DNA of 64,000 bases from Laburnicola sp. R22_1 (lineage: Eukaryota > Ascomycota > Dothideomycetes > Pleosporales > Didymosphaeriaceae). A model generated the notes under the pieces. The model made no database searches. It worked only from the letters and a program-made list of their open reading frames with translations, and was not told the DNA's origin. Below, one piece after another: positions 12,045-22,954 of the stretch (positions are counted from its first letter, which is position 1; the number at the start of each line of letters is the position of its first letter). The position numbers were made by a program, and so were the translations under genes. The DNA lies in contig JACONQ010000002.1 in assembly GCA_014281115.1 (NCBI GenBank), forward strand, positions 1,302,001 to 1,366,000, read 5' to 3'.

Positions 12045-12529
12045 AGGCTGGCAAATAGGTATAGGTTAGGTTAGAGTTGGAGTCTTATATAAGTAGGGTT
12101 AGGTTAGAGTTGGAGTCTTATATAAGTAGGGTTGGGTTGGAGTTAGAGTCTTACGTAAGTAGGGTTAGGTTGGGGTTAGAGTCTTATATAATCTAACCTA
12201 ATCCTAATCTAATTCTAGATTATATAAGACTCTATCCTAATCTAATCCTAGGGTATATATTTAGTCTGTAATAAATAGCTATTATAATTAATTTAAAATA
12301 TATTTTAAATAATATTAAACTAAGTTAAATTAAGCTAGAGTCTTACGTAATTAGGCTAGGGTCTTACATACTTAGGTTGGGTATAGGTTAGGCTAGGTTT
12401 AGAGTCTTATATAATTAATCTAACCTAACCTAAAGTCTGTGCGACCTAATCTAATCTATACTCATAGTCGATGCGATCCCAACCTAACCCTATACCTAAT
12501 CTGGGTACTTCGAACTTATTTACTAGCCT
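12045..12529. mobile_element. R5 TIR element, 485 bp, non-autonomous
   Basis: Terminal inverted repeats AGGCTGGCAAATAGGT (left) and the complement of AGGCTAGTAAATAAGT (right). Both arms contain arrays of ggttaggttggg-like motifs spaced by agagtcttatataa or ctgtgcgac. Flanks atacttaatt (12035-12044) and atacttagtt (12530-12539) form a 10-bp duplication with one G/A difference. That size fits Mutator-like elements better than hAT (8 bp). No coding capacity. Confidence 0.75.
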
Positions 12530-12539
12530 ATACTTAGTT

Positions 12540-12796
12540 AAATTCTAGTATATAATATTTACTAAAATTTTAAAATTATTACTATTATCTATACAATATT
12601 TATTACTTAGAGTAATTAAGAATTCTAGCTATAAGCTTAAGTTTATATTATTAGTAAATAAGCTATTACTAAAGATAAATAGTTTTATATAATAAAGATC
12701 TAGTAGTATAAAAATAAAACTATACATATTATTATTATTTTGCTGTTAAATTTATATATTTAATATCTTAATATATTAATATATATATATATATAT
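12540..12796. other. AT-rich spacer
   Basis: Ends in a short (TA)n run at about 12776-12796. Nothing else seen. Confidence 0.5.
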
Positions 12797-13015
12797 TTGC
12801 GACTAAGAGATTTCTAATAAAATTATTATAATAATAGTAAATATCCCTCCTGCTGTTATATATACAGAAAAGCGTTTTAAGGTGTTAATAAAAAGGGTTA
12901 GCGCGTTATAAGCGAGCTTGGCGCGCTTAGCGCGCCCACTCTAACCAAAAAAAATTCATATGCAAAACCATACGTAAGGCCACATCGCCATACTATAGTT
13001 TGGAGCAAGGGAGGT
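12797..13015 (-). repeat. R4 repeat, 3' portion, reversed
   Basis: Begins tttgcgactaagagatttc (complement of the R4 3' end) and runs through gcgttttaaggtgttaat and cgcgcttagcgcgccc. It abuts the (TA)n run rather than an A-tail. The far limit near 13015 is approximate. Confidence 0.65.
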
Positions 13016-13626
13016 ATAAATCTTTATATAAAAGTAATATAGTCTAAGTAGTAGTAGATAGATTAAATATAGCTTCTAGTTAGTATATAGATATGTTATA
13101 GACGTCTTTTATACACTACTCTATATATTTCTAAGTAGTATTCTTATTTTTATATTAATTATATAAAGGTTTTTTACTTAACCTTTTTATATAAGAACTA
13201 TAGTATTATATATAAGCTAAATCCTTTTACTATTAAACTTAATAGACTACTTCATAGTAAGAATAGTTTTATTCTTTATATAGATAGCTATTTTTAGCTC
13301 GTTTTCTTTGTTTATATAAGTTCTTATTAATAATACTAAAGATATTATCTATTTATAGGCTAGTAATTCTAAAGGTATACTTTTCTTTATTAGTAATAAG
13401 TAGATATAAGCTATATAATAAAGTTTCTATACTAAGTTTCTCTTTATAGTAGTTATAGTAGGTCTTAAACTAGTAAAATCCTAATTTAGCTACACTATAG
13501 AGGGGTTATATAATATAAAAATTCTCCCCTAGGGTTAATCTATAATGTAATATAATTCTAGGCTAGCTATTTAACTAACTACTATGTTATATAATTAATA
13601 ATTTCTTTAATAATATTTTTTACTAT
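13016..13626. other. AT-rich degraded DNA
   Basis: No gene or known repeat recognised. Stops in all frames. Confidence 0.45.
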
Positions 13627-13751
13627 GTGGTATTAAATTAACTACCTAGGGGTAGCACGACAAAGGCTTTCATCTCAAATAACATGACAAAAAAAGCAGA
13701 GCCCCCTGCTTAGTAATTAGAAAGCGCGTAAAAAAGGTAATGACAAAAAAA
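13627..13751 (-). repeat. R2, 5'-truncated copy, reversed
   Basis: Starts GTGGTATTAAATTAACTACC (complement of the R2 3' end) and includes the hairpin agcagagccccctgct. Flanks share ttttactat (within 13615-13626 and 13752-13763). It sits at the broken end of the R1 copy that follows. Confidence 0.75.
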
Positions 13752-14841
13752 AGGTTTTACTATAATAATAGTAACTAATCTAACTAGCTTATTAACTCTT
13801 TTCTATAGTAAATTTTTCCTTGCAACTAGTAAGCTATATACCGCCCCCTAGGACCTTACTACTATTGCCTATCTCCTTTATACTCCTACTACTACTGCTG
13901 CTACTTACCTTTACTCTTATTGCCTTTTAACTACTAACCTTACTTATTATTATTATATATCTATATAATATTAACTACGATAAGAAGCTTCTCTTACTAT
14001 AGCTGCGCGCGCCCACTCTAGTAATATATAAGAAATACCTTCTTTTTCTCTAATAGGCGCCAACTACTATATTTTATTTTATTCTTTAGCCTTACTAGTA
14101 ATATAATAGTAAAGTACTATTATTTTCTTATAAAGGTTACTATATCTCTATCTAGGCCTCTATATAAAAGAATAGTCTAGTATTTAAAAAATCTAGAGTT
14201 ATATAAAGATTATATATAGCCTAAATAGATTATTAGCTATAACCTCTAAAATAGTGTAATTAATCTAGTCTTCTAGTAGCCCTGCCTATTAAACTATATT
14301 TTATAGTAGATAGGCTAGATAGCTAATATTATCTAGCTAGTTATCTATGCTAGTTTTAAATTCTCTAGCAGCTATCTAATTGCGAGTATTAGATAATACA
14401 ATCTTAGGATACTAGAAAGATATTATATTATCACATATAATAAATAGGTGTTTAGATTTAAAAGATGTAGTGTTATATAAGTTAAAGGAAAAGAATTTTT
14501 AGATATTGTAGATATTATAAAAATAGACAGACTTATACACTATATATATAGCAAACTATAGTTGCAACTCTACGCTCTACTATAGCTCTCTAATAGTCTA
14601 CTAGTTAAGAAATACTATATAACTTAGTTATGCTTAATAGTAGACTATTTATTAACTACTATTAATAATACTACTATGCAAAACATTAATAATAAAATTA
14701 TTATTATTTTGTGTATATTTTATTACTACTACTATGTGCTAGGTACTAGGTTATAGTGCCTTCTATTTTACTCCTCTCTATATATAGTGCGGATTTAACC
14801 TTAATTAGAATCTTAATATAATAAAGATCTTTAATATAATA
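13752..14841 (+). repeat. R1 repeat, near full length
   Basis: Complement of the R1 copies at 33.5, 40.5, 44.7 and 59.7 kb. Its constant end (aaagatctttaat) is at 14841 and the variable (ATT-rich) end is at the left. It reads through gtgctaggtactagg and ttctattttactcctctc. I take the aaagatctttaat end as the 3' terminus because truncated copies always keep it. Confidence 0.75.
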
Positions 14842-14869
14842 TAAAAGATTATATTATATAAAAAGTTTA

Positions 14870-16823
14870 GGTTGGCTTGCCAAACGCCTTTTTTAACCTT
14901 TTTTTTAGTTTAAGATTAAAGTAGATTAAGATGGAAAGGTTATTATATACTACTATATACAGCACCTAAATCTAATTAAAGACTAATCCTAAATACTACT
15001 TAATAACGCAATAATAGTTTAAACTTATTTGTATCCCCTAATACCTATAAGCTTCTGGTCCTAATATAAGGATTACTTATACTATATATAGTACCTAAAT
15101 TATTGCTATTATTAACTATCTGCTCTCGCGCCGCTACGCGGCGTACTTACTTAGATAAGCTATAGCTATAATAGCTAGAAGAATCTTATAAATCTATATA
15201 ACACTCTTATTATACTAGAAATTATTAATAAATATCTTATTCTCTACTTTTTGCCTCCCTTCTTAGATTCTATTACTAATAAGGAGCAATCTTATCTACT
15301 AAAGCGGGAATATAGTCTTCTTAGTTTTTAAGAACTAGATAAGCTGCCAACCTAGCCAGTACACAAGAATTACCTTTTAAATAGTTAGGTATACAGTCTT
15401 AACCGAGACCCATAGATACTTTATAGTTATATCACATAATTAAGAAACTTTTCAATTTTAGAAATAACGTAGTTATAGACAATTACTACCTATAGCTAGT
15501 TTAGTAGCTTTTAAATATTATTTAACTACTTAGCACCTTTCTTATTACACTCCCTTAGCTTCTAAAGAAACTTATTATTATTTATAGTGTTAAGCAATCT
15601 TATTAGGTTTCTTCTTTACTATATAATATATCCTAGGTTCGCCTAGTCTATTAAGTAGTCTCTATGTATATTATTAATATGTATATAATCTAAGCTAGTA
15701 AATAGTAGTACAGACTATATATGTGTATTACGTAGAAATCTAGTATAAGTAACTTAAGTAAAAGCTTATTACTATTAGCTATCTTAAGCTTTAGCTTCTC
15801 TTTAGCAATAATTATAAGCTTATTAATTACTTTTTAGGGATATAAGGAGGGGTCTATAGTAAATTAGGCGTACTTAAGGTTAAACTTCGCTTTATAGTGT
15901 AGTTGCATCTTTATTTTATTTAATTTAGCTATAGTTATTAGTTATAATAGTGCGTAAGATAGTAGTAAGATTAGGCTCTCTTTATATAGGCAATAAGCAT
16001 TCTAACTTTATTACTATCTATATAGGCAAGATAAGTTACTACTTAATAATAGTTCTAAACTATAGTTAAGTTAACCCTACTAGTATACCCAATAGCCTTG
16101 TAGGGTGCTAAATAATAAGCGCGTTATTAACTTAGTTATATATATTTAAGATTTTTTTTACTAAGGGCTAGTACACAGAAAAATAGGCTATAGCTAGTTA
16201 TTTCTTTTACTAAAGTATAGCTGCGAAATGCGGCTTTATTTATAAAAAAATAGTTAGGTATACTAGTCTTCTATAAACAAAAATCTTATAAATAGAATAG
16301 AACTCTAGTATTAGTATTACCTTAGTAGTAGCAGCATAAATCTTTAGCGTGTACTTTTAGTAATAGCAAGTACTTCTTTAGAAATAATATTAATACTTAG
16401 ATAGATAGTAGGGCATAGGTATAGAAAGATAGTAGGAGATTTATTAAGAACAACCTTAATATAGTAATAGAGCATAGTGTATCTAGTATATATTATCCTT
16501 ATCCTACTTATAAGAAATAGTACGTACCTATTAATATAACTTATATTATTTGCAATAATTAGGATAGAGAAGGAATAGTTTGTAATATAGCTACGCCTAA
16601 GTTTTATCTTCTAAATTTTTAACTAAGTAGCCTTTTTATAAAAAATTTGCTTATAGAAGCCTTTGCACTAAAACTTTTAGCGAGTTTAAATGCCCTTTTT
16701 TTATAAACACCTTTTTACCATCTTTTTAATTACTAAATAGGGGGTTCTGCTTTTTTTATTATGTTATTTGGAATAAAAGGCTTTGTCGTTCTACTTCTAC
16801 GTAGATAATTTAATAACACACAC
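14870..16823 (+). repeat. R2 repeat, full length, carrying an R3 insertion
   Basis: Starts GGTTGGCTTGCC at 14870 and ends aacacac at 16823. Flanks ataaaaagttta (14858-14869) and ataaaaaggtta (16824-16835) are a 12-bp duplication with one change. The body is interrupted by the R3 element at 15395-16247; without it the length is about 1.1 kb. Confidence 0.75.
15395..16247 (+). mobile_element. R3 retroposon-like insertion (853 bp) with A-rich tail
   Basis: Flanked by an exact 16-bp duplication, aaatagttaggtatac (15379-15394 and 16248-16263), and ending cggctttatttataaaa just before it. A long duplication plus an A-rich tail is the signature of a target-primed (non-LTR type) retroposon. No reverse transcriptase motif is visible, so it is a 5'-truncated or non-autonomous copy. 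Another copy of its end is at about 57300-57357, and a reversed one near 40290-40370. Confidence 0.7.
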
Positions 16824-16897
16824 ATAAAAAGGTTATATATAGTTTTTTATGTAGTCTAGTATAAAGTATATAATTTAGCTTATTAGTAAACTAAGTA

Positions 16898-19112
16898 ACA
16901 TATTCTATTAGTAGCCCGGACAGATTAGTCCGCCGGATAGTTTTTCTTGGCAACTTCGAGGTCCCTTATAACTTATTATAGAACACCACTAACGTTACTT
17001 TATAGTGACTCATAATAACCTACTATAACTTACAATATACTAAGTTACTATTTAATCTACTTTTTACGTCGTGTAGTCTCTTTGCGCGGCTACTGCAGCC
17101 GCGTAAAACTAAGGAGTCTTTTTTAGTAGTACGAACTTACAATAAGACTCTCTATAATATACAATATATTATCTACCATACTATATATAGGCAATATATA
17201 GTATACTTATTGTAATTCGTAGTAAAGCATACTATATCTTAAGTAGTACTTTATCTAATTTTTAGTTACTAAGTGCGTACTATTGCAAGATAAAGTTAAC
17301 CCGTTATTTTTAGCCTTATGGTAACCTATAATAAAATCACTCTAATTTACTATTAACACTATCTAAAAATAAGCCACTAAAGGTAATATCTAACTCCTTC
17401 TCTATCTCTTTATCTATCTAATAGGTTCTTGCGTTGTGCCTAGGCTCTCTACACCTCCCATAGCGGCGTTGTGTTAAGGGATCTGCCTCTCCCTTACCAC
17501 TACCTCGCGCCCTTTTCGACAACTTCACCCTAATAGAAGGGCTTTCTACTCCTAAATCTGCTCTCTAAGCAAAGCCTAGCATTCCACCTTTCTAAATGCG
17601 CTTTCTTTTACGCGTTTTTCGCTTTATTAGAACTTTAATTTACTTCTTAAGTTCCTTAATAGAGGTCTCTTAAAGTACACTATAGTAGAGCATAAGTTTA
17701 GCACTTTATATAAGCTGTAAGTAGCTTAATTTAGCATTAGGTAGAGACCAAATAAAAGAGTCGCGTACGAGCTTTAACTAGAATCCAAACTTAAGGGTAT
17801 TGCTTAGGGTCCTGGCTTGCTATAGTGTATCTAGTGGGGTACCCTAAGGTGGAGTGTAAATACGTACATTAAGGCGATCTACCACTACTAACACATCTAA
17901 AGAAATAAGCCTAGAGGTCTTAAAGGCTTTCTTATAGTTTTCTAGTGTAAACACATTAAAAAACGCATTGCGAAAGGCTAGTAGGAAGCCCTCTTTATTA
18001 ATATAAAAGACGCGTTGGCGCGTTAAGTCCCACACGCGCTAGAAGTACTTTAGCTTTAGTAGCGCGAAACAGACTATATTAAGCGGCTAGAGGATATAAG
18101 ATAAGTGCGCTAGCATACAAAGTGTTAGGATCTTCTATTCTAGGCAATAATCCTTAAAATTCTAGGAGTAGTGGCTCTTATAGCTATCTAGAATAAGTAA
18201 TCTCTATAACCTCACTATGCGCGACCTTGTATACGCGTTAAAGTGCTTTAACCACATAACTCTAAGCTCGCTATTAGTCTAGCCGGTCTTAGAGACTAAG
18301 AGCTTCTAATTACGGGGGATACTAGTCTTCTTATACCACACTAAGATATAGACCCGCCCTTTATAGATAATAAAAAGCGGGGTAGTATACCTAGCAGCGC
18401 AAATACTGTAAGTTACTATAACCTACTCGTGGTTGCCTAGCTAAATAAGCGTAGATTAAGAGTATCTTTCTAAACTAGTTACAATCTTTATTAAGCTAAT
18501 AACTTCTATTTAGAAGCCTGTCTTATTAAAGTTATAGATATCTTTATCCTACACTCTATACTTGACTTTTATGTTCTCTACTAGCTAAAACCACACGTTT
18601 ATAACCTCTAGGTTCTTTTTATTATATTTTTTGTTAGTCCTTCGCTTAAATAAAAGCTATTTTAAGCTTAGGTACGCGCTTTATAAAACGCTAAGCCTAG
18701 CATTATCCCATAGGGTCTCTATGCCGCGCAGCTAGCAGTTTGTTAGCTATATCTTCTACCTTATCTAGCCAGAGTGCAAATTCTCACAAATCTAGATTAA
18801 GGATATACTATATAAGCGTCTGCTCTTTAGTTAGGATGAGCTTTGCCATGCCTAATTGTATATCTGCTTAGGTAGTAATTCTGTTAATTTAATCACCTAG
18901 TATAGACTTTAGAATATTATATACTGCAGCAGCGCATCGTAGGCTTAAAATTTGCTTATTCTAATAGACATAAAGGGTAAGCTCAATTCGGCCTTCTTAA
19001 TTAGATAATAACGCGTCGTATTGTTAAGACATTATAATTTATAGTGAAGTGTTATAGTCTTAGCAAAAACTATCCAGCGGAGTAATCTGTTCAGGCTACT
19101 AATAGAATATGT
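16898..19112 (-). mobile_element. Fot1/pogo-like transposon A1 (2215 bp), RIP-degraded transposase
   Basis: Inverted ends acatattctattagtagcc (16898) and its complement (to 19112), flanked by TA, with a longer imperfect inverted region of ~50 bp including cccggacagattagtccgcc. On the minus strand the transposase shows KDIYNFNKTGF at about 18507-18550 (family YNFDETGFQ) and RLLILDSYKSHYS at about 18160-18205 (family DGHxSH). It also has an open 63-codon stretch (17844-18035) with FYINKEGFLLAFRNAFFNVF, typical of the post-catalytic region of fungal pogo transposases. Stops replace Gln codons elsewhere. A 7-bp hairpin CGCGGCT-actgc-AGCCGCG lies at 17086-17104. Second copy at 57844-61268. Confidence 0.88.
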
Positions 19113-19126
19113 TATAGGTCTAGGTA

Positions 19127-20994
19127 ACGTACTTTATACTCGAGTTAATTATTCTATTAAGTCGATTACTTTGCTAAGACCCCACTAAGTTCTATACTAT
19201 TCACAATAGTATAGAGTTAACACAAACTATTTTTAATAGTCTAAATAGGCCAATCTATTTAGAATCTACTTCTACAGGCTGCCTATAGGTTATTTTATTA
19301 TACCTAGGCTTACCGCAGCGTCCATAGCGCTATTAAGCAGATTCGCCTCTATTAGCGCGCACCCTTTTCTTTGTCTTTTACCTATTACTACGCGCCCCAA
19401 ACTCCTTTAGAGTGGCTAGTCGCTGGCCTTCTTTAGCTATAAGGACTCCTTCACGCTGTACTCGCTTTCTTTTATACAATTTACGTTGCGTGGCGGCCTT
19501 AGTAGCTTAAAGTTTAGTGTTACGTTTAGTTATTAATACTAAAGAATGCCCTATTAGCTTAGCGCCTTTAATAAGCTTTTCCACCGCCTTAACTATATAA
19601 GTTAGAGAACTATCTATATACCTTTAAATCCTCTACTTAACTAGCGTCGATTGCGATCTAAGTTCTATACTATTTCGCGAAGTTTGCAATTTCTATATAC
19701 TATCGCGAATAGTACAAAGTGAAGGCGTACGCAGGTGGACGTTAAGCTGCGATATTACAACTTCTGGGTTGTGAGGCACTAGGCTAGCACCTTAAAAGCC
19801 TCCTTTAATATTACTTTCAGTAATTAAAGCCTTAAAAGCAGTAATAAAGCAAGGTAGGAACTTAATTTTAGTAATATGCGTAATGTGGTTGCGTATTAGA
19901 TTCTTGGCTTAGCGCCTATACGTCTTCTTTAACAGCGTAAAACAACCCATGTTAAGTGGCTACAAGAGGTGCGATAAATATAAAGACATATAGAGAGTAA
20001 TAATATTACTCTTTTTATAGTAATCCTGAAATTCGAGCGAGTTATGACTTTTGTAGTCATTAATAATAAGTAAACATACTCTACTAGTAGTACGCCTCTT
20101 TATATACTTATTAAAGTGCTTTAGCCATTACAAACTAAGCTTATTTATTATCTAGCTATTCTTAGAGACTGTAATAACCCAATTATAAGGTAGATCCTTC
20201 TCTTTATACTAGGCAGAGAGGTAGTGCTTGCCCCTAAAGATAATAAACGGTGGGATCCACCACCCCATTGCGTTAATGCCTTAGATAACTATTGTCCACT
20301 TCCTATTGTCCTACTATACCTGCTTTAGCTATTCTTAATGCTTAGAGCCTATAACTACTACTCTAGTTAATATTATGCCTATTATAAAGCCAGACTCGTC
20401 GAAATTGTAGGTGTCCTTATTTAGGATACTATACTTAGCCTTTATATTCTCTACAAGCCGGAACCAGTCTTGTATTATCTTAGGATCCTTCTAGAGGGCT
20501 CTCTTATAGTCGTACTTTTAATTAAACTTAACTTAAAGCTTTGGCTAGCGCTTAACAAAGTTATAAGGCCACCTCTAGCTAACTAGCTTATAGTGGCGTG
20601 TGGCCAGTAAAGAATCGGCCATATCTTTTATGGCATCAAGCTAGGGCAGAAATCCTCGCGCGTCTAGGTCGAGTATATGCTGCACAATCACCTGCTCCTC
20701 TCTTATAGTAAGTCTTATTTTGTTAGGTACGCAGTTGCATCTAAATATCTTTCTAGCGCGTTGGTTGCTAAGTGTACTTTAAGAGATGTTATAGAGGGCT
20801 GTAGTACATTGCTAAGAGAGTGTCGCGTCTTATTTAATAGCCTAGATTGCAAGCTGTATACGCGCTTCTTTTAACGCCAGTGGTTTATTATATAGTTAAG
20901 GCATCGCGTTATACTATTGCTAATAGTACGTTTTAATAGGGTCTTGGCAAAGTAATTAACTTAATAGAATAATTAACTCGAGTGCAAAGTACGT
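19127..20994 (-). mobile_element. Fot1/pogo-like transposon B (1868 bp), least-degraded pogo copy
   Basis: Inverted ends acgtactttatactcgag (19127) and ctcgagtgcaaagtacgt (to 20994) flanked by TA; the inverted region extends over ~55 bp. Length is close to the ~1.9 kb usual for Fot1. The minus strand encodes a pogo transposase whose reading frame is mostly legible. About 20383-20625 includes KDPKIIQDWFRLVENI and then KDTYNFDESGF, which keeps the first catalytic Asp. About 20035-20070 gives LLIINDYKSHNSLEF (second Asp), followed by the SHLLxPLNMGCF block near 19960. In-frame stops make it inactive, but RIP is lighter than in A1 or P1. Only 14 bp separate it from A1. Confidence 0.88.
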
Positions 20995-20996
20995 TA

Positions 20997-21465
20997 ATAT
21001 TTTATAGTTTTAAAATATATTCTATATATTATTTAAAGGCTTACTTTTAATATAAAAGTAGGCACTAGCTTATTCTCTAAATAGTAAATAATTAAGTAAA
21101 TTATTTTTATTAAATAGCTAGTAAATATTAGTTAGAATATTGTATATAGTTAAGTAGTCTTACCTTTTACTTCTTATATAAGGTAGAAATTAAAGATTCT
21201 ACTCTTATACTTAGATAAGTTAAAGAACAGAATTTTAAATATATTATTACTAGTAAAATTGTTTATTATTACATAATTTTATTTTTTAAAAAGTACTTTA
21301 GGTGTTATAATTACACCTTCTATATAAAGTTTTAAAATAATTCCTAATTACTTATCTTCTTTTAAGTTAGGAATATAGTATCCTTTTTTAAATAGCCTCT
21401 CTTCCTCTTTTCTAAAGTACTCCTTTATATAGGGGTAAATATTATTTACTTTATATAATAGTAAA
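20997..21465. other. AT-rich degraded DNA
   Basis: No gene seen. Low-complexity TpA-rich sequence. Confidence 0.45.
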
Positions 21466-21760
21466 AATATCCGTACACCGTACGGGTAAGGGCACCTAAG
21501 GGTATTAAGGTTTTAATATTGTCGCACGATGGCATCACGTGGAAATCACGTGATGCCCGTGCACCGCGGCCCATGCGCCATAGGATCTTCTCCTTTCCAT
21601 CCGCACCCTCTCTAGAAACAAGTAAGTAACAACTAGATCTATTTGCCTTATTCTACCTACCCTTCGTATGCTGTATACACTATATAACCCTCTCTCTTAC
21701 TAATTAAATATGTAACTATTCTGTTTAATTAGCTAGCTGTAGAGTCTATTTAACAAAAAA
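21466..21760. repeat. LTR-like repeat, lightly RIP-mutated, with palindrome
   Basis: A GC-richer patch (ccgtacaccgtacgg, ggcatcacgtg.., gtgcaccgcggcccatgc) inside AT-rich DNA. A heavily C-to-T-converted relative is at about 39940-40250 (tattaaggttttaatattac shared). It may be a solo LTR or element end; no borders or duplication could be fixed. Confidence 0.45.
21531..21557. promoter_or_regulatory. Perfect 11-bp inverted repeat with CACGTG cores
   Basis: GGCATCACGTG, then gaaat, then CACGTGATGCC. Each arm contains a CACGTG palindrome, the E-box type core bound by bHLH factors. Whether it is a bound site or a structural feature of the repeat cannot be told from sequence. Confidence 0.5.
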
Positions 21761-22021
21761 AGTGTAATTGTTTTTATAATAGTATAGTTTAACCTATATA
21801 TAGTAAAACTTTACTAGACTATTTTCTAGATTAAGGATTATATCTCTATTCTTAATACCTTTAATTTTATATAGGCTAGTCTATTTACCTTTTTTTTAGA
21901 CTATAACTTTAAATTTAAGTAGAAGCTTAAGGACTTTATACGCTACTATAAGACTATTATAGGTATTTAAAATATAATTAATATTAGTTTTAGTTTTTTT
22001 ATAACATCTTTATTACCTTTT
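21761..22021. other. AT-rich degraded DNA
   Basis: No recognised feature. Confidence 0.4.
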
Positions 22022-22155
22022 ATATAGTATTTATATATATAATAATCACTATGTGCTAGGTACTAGATTTTAGTGCCTTCTATTTTACTCTTCTTAGTAT
22101 ATAGTGCGGACTTAACCTTGGTTAGAATCTTCACACGACAAAGATCTTTAATATA
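22022..22155 (+). repeat. R1, truncated copy
   Basis: Only about the last 130 bp of R1, atgtgctaggtactag through cacacgacaaagatctttaat. It is less RIP-mutated than other copies (ttaaccttggttagaatc is preserved). Confidence 0.7.
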
Positions 22156-22440
22156 ACTAGTTTATTTAATAAATTAGTTATATAAAAGATTATACTTTAT
22201 TAGAGTTTATTATTACTTAACTATATATTTATATAGTTACTAGTAATATACTTAGTATACTATCTTCTCTTAAATCTTATATAGTAGTAATATCTACTTA
22301 CTAAATTAATAAAAAAGTTAATCTACTATTTTTATAAATAAGGATAGGTTTTATATATCTTATAAAATGGCTTCCTTTATTTTATATAGTAGTAATATCT
22401 ACTTACTAACTTTATAAAGATTTAATTTATTATATTTTTA
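22156..22440 (-). repeat. R7 repeat
   Basis: Complement of about 43680-43990. The shared words tatatagtagtaatatctac and aaataaggataggttttata occur as two similar sub-blocks in each copy. Not classified. Confidence 0.55.
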
Positions 22441-22453
22441 TATATAGCGAATT

Positions 22454-22538
22454 AAGCAGGAGGCTCTGCTTTTTTGTCATGTTATTTAAGATGAAAGCCT
22501 TTGTCGTCCTACCCCTAGGTAGATAAAATAACGCCACA
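22454..22538 (+). repeat. R2, 5'-truncated copy (85 bp)
   Basis: Begins inside the hairpin stem region (aagcaggaggctctgctt) and ends aacgccac. Flanks atagcgaatt and atagcggata suggest a partly decayed duplication. Confidence 0.75.
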
Positions 22539-22571
22539 TAGCGGATAAAATATAATAAAATAAAGTATATA

Positions 22572-22673
22572 CGCCTTTCTTAATTACTAAGTAGGAGGCT
22601 CTGCTTATTTTGTTATATTATTTAAGATAGAAGCCTTTGTCGTCCTGCTTCTAGGTAGATAAAATAACGCCAC
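22572..22673 (+). repeat. R2, 5'-truncated copy (102 bp)
   Basis: Ends aacgccac. Flanked by an exact 12-bp duplication, ataaagtatata (22560-22571 and 22674-22685). Confidence 0.85.
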
Positions 22674-22685
22674 ATAAAGTATATA

Positions 22686-22954
22686 ATTAATAATAATTAT
22701 ATACTTTATTTTTACTCTTACTAATTTATAGTTAAACATTAGTTAACTACTATTTAGTATTAAATAGGGGCCGATTTACACATGCTCTCCCCGAATAGCC
22801 AAACCTATCTCACTACTTTACCTTATTTTAAAGCGTTTTTCTAGCACCCCTATAGCTTTTTATAATAGCGTTATACCATATACTAAGAGTGCGCGAAGTC
22901 TTCTTTTAGATAGTATTAAATAGGTACTCTATAGCTAGCTATATAAATGTCGCA
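22686..22954. repeat. R8 and R9 fragments
   Basis: About 22860-22905 is the R8 word gttataccatatactaagagtg. About 22920-22945 is R9 (actctatagctagctatata), split by the R4 insertion and resuming at 24097. Confidence 0.5.

Noticed and set aside
12045..12529. Telomere-like arrays (ggttaggttggg)
   Set aside because: The motifs are irregular, alternate with ctgtgcgac/gtcttatataa spacers, occur in both orientations and lie inside TIR ends; they are subterminal transposon repeats, not telomere.
20677..20874. Plus-strand 65-codon frame
   Set aside because: Antisense to the pogo B transposase N-terminal region.
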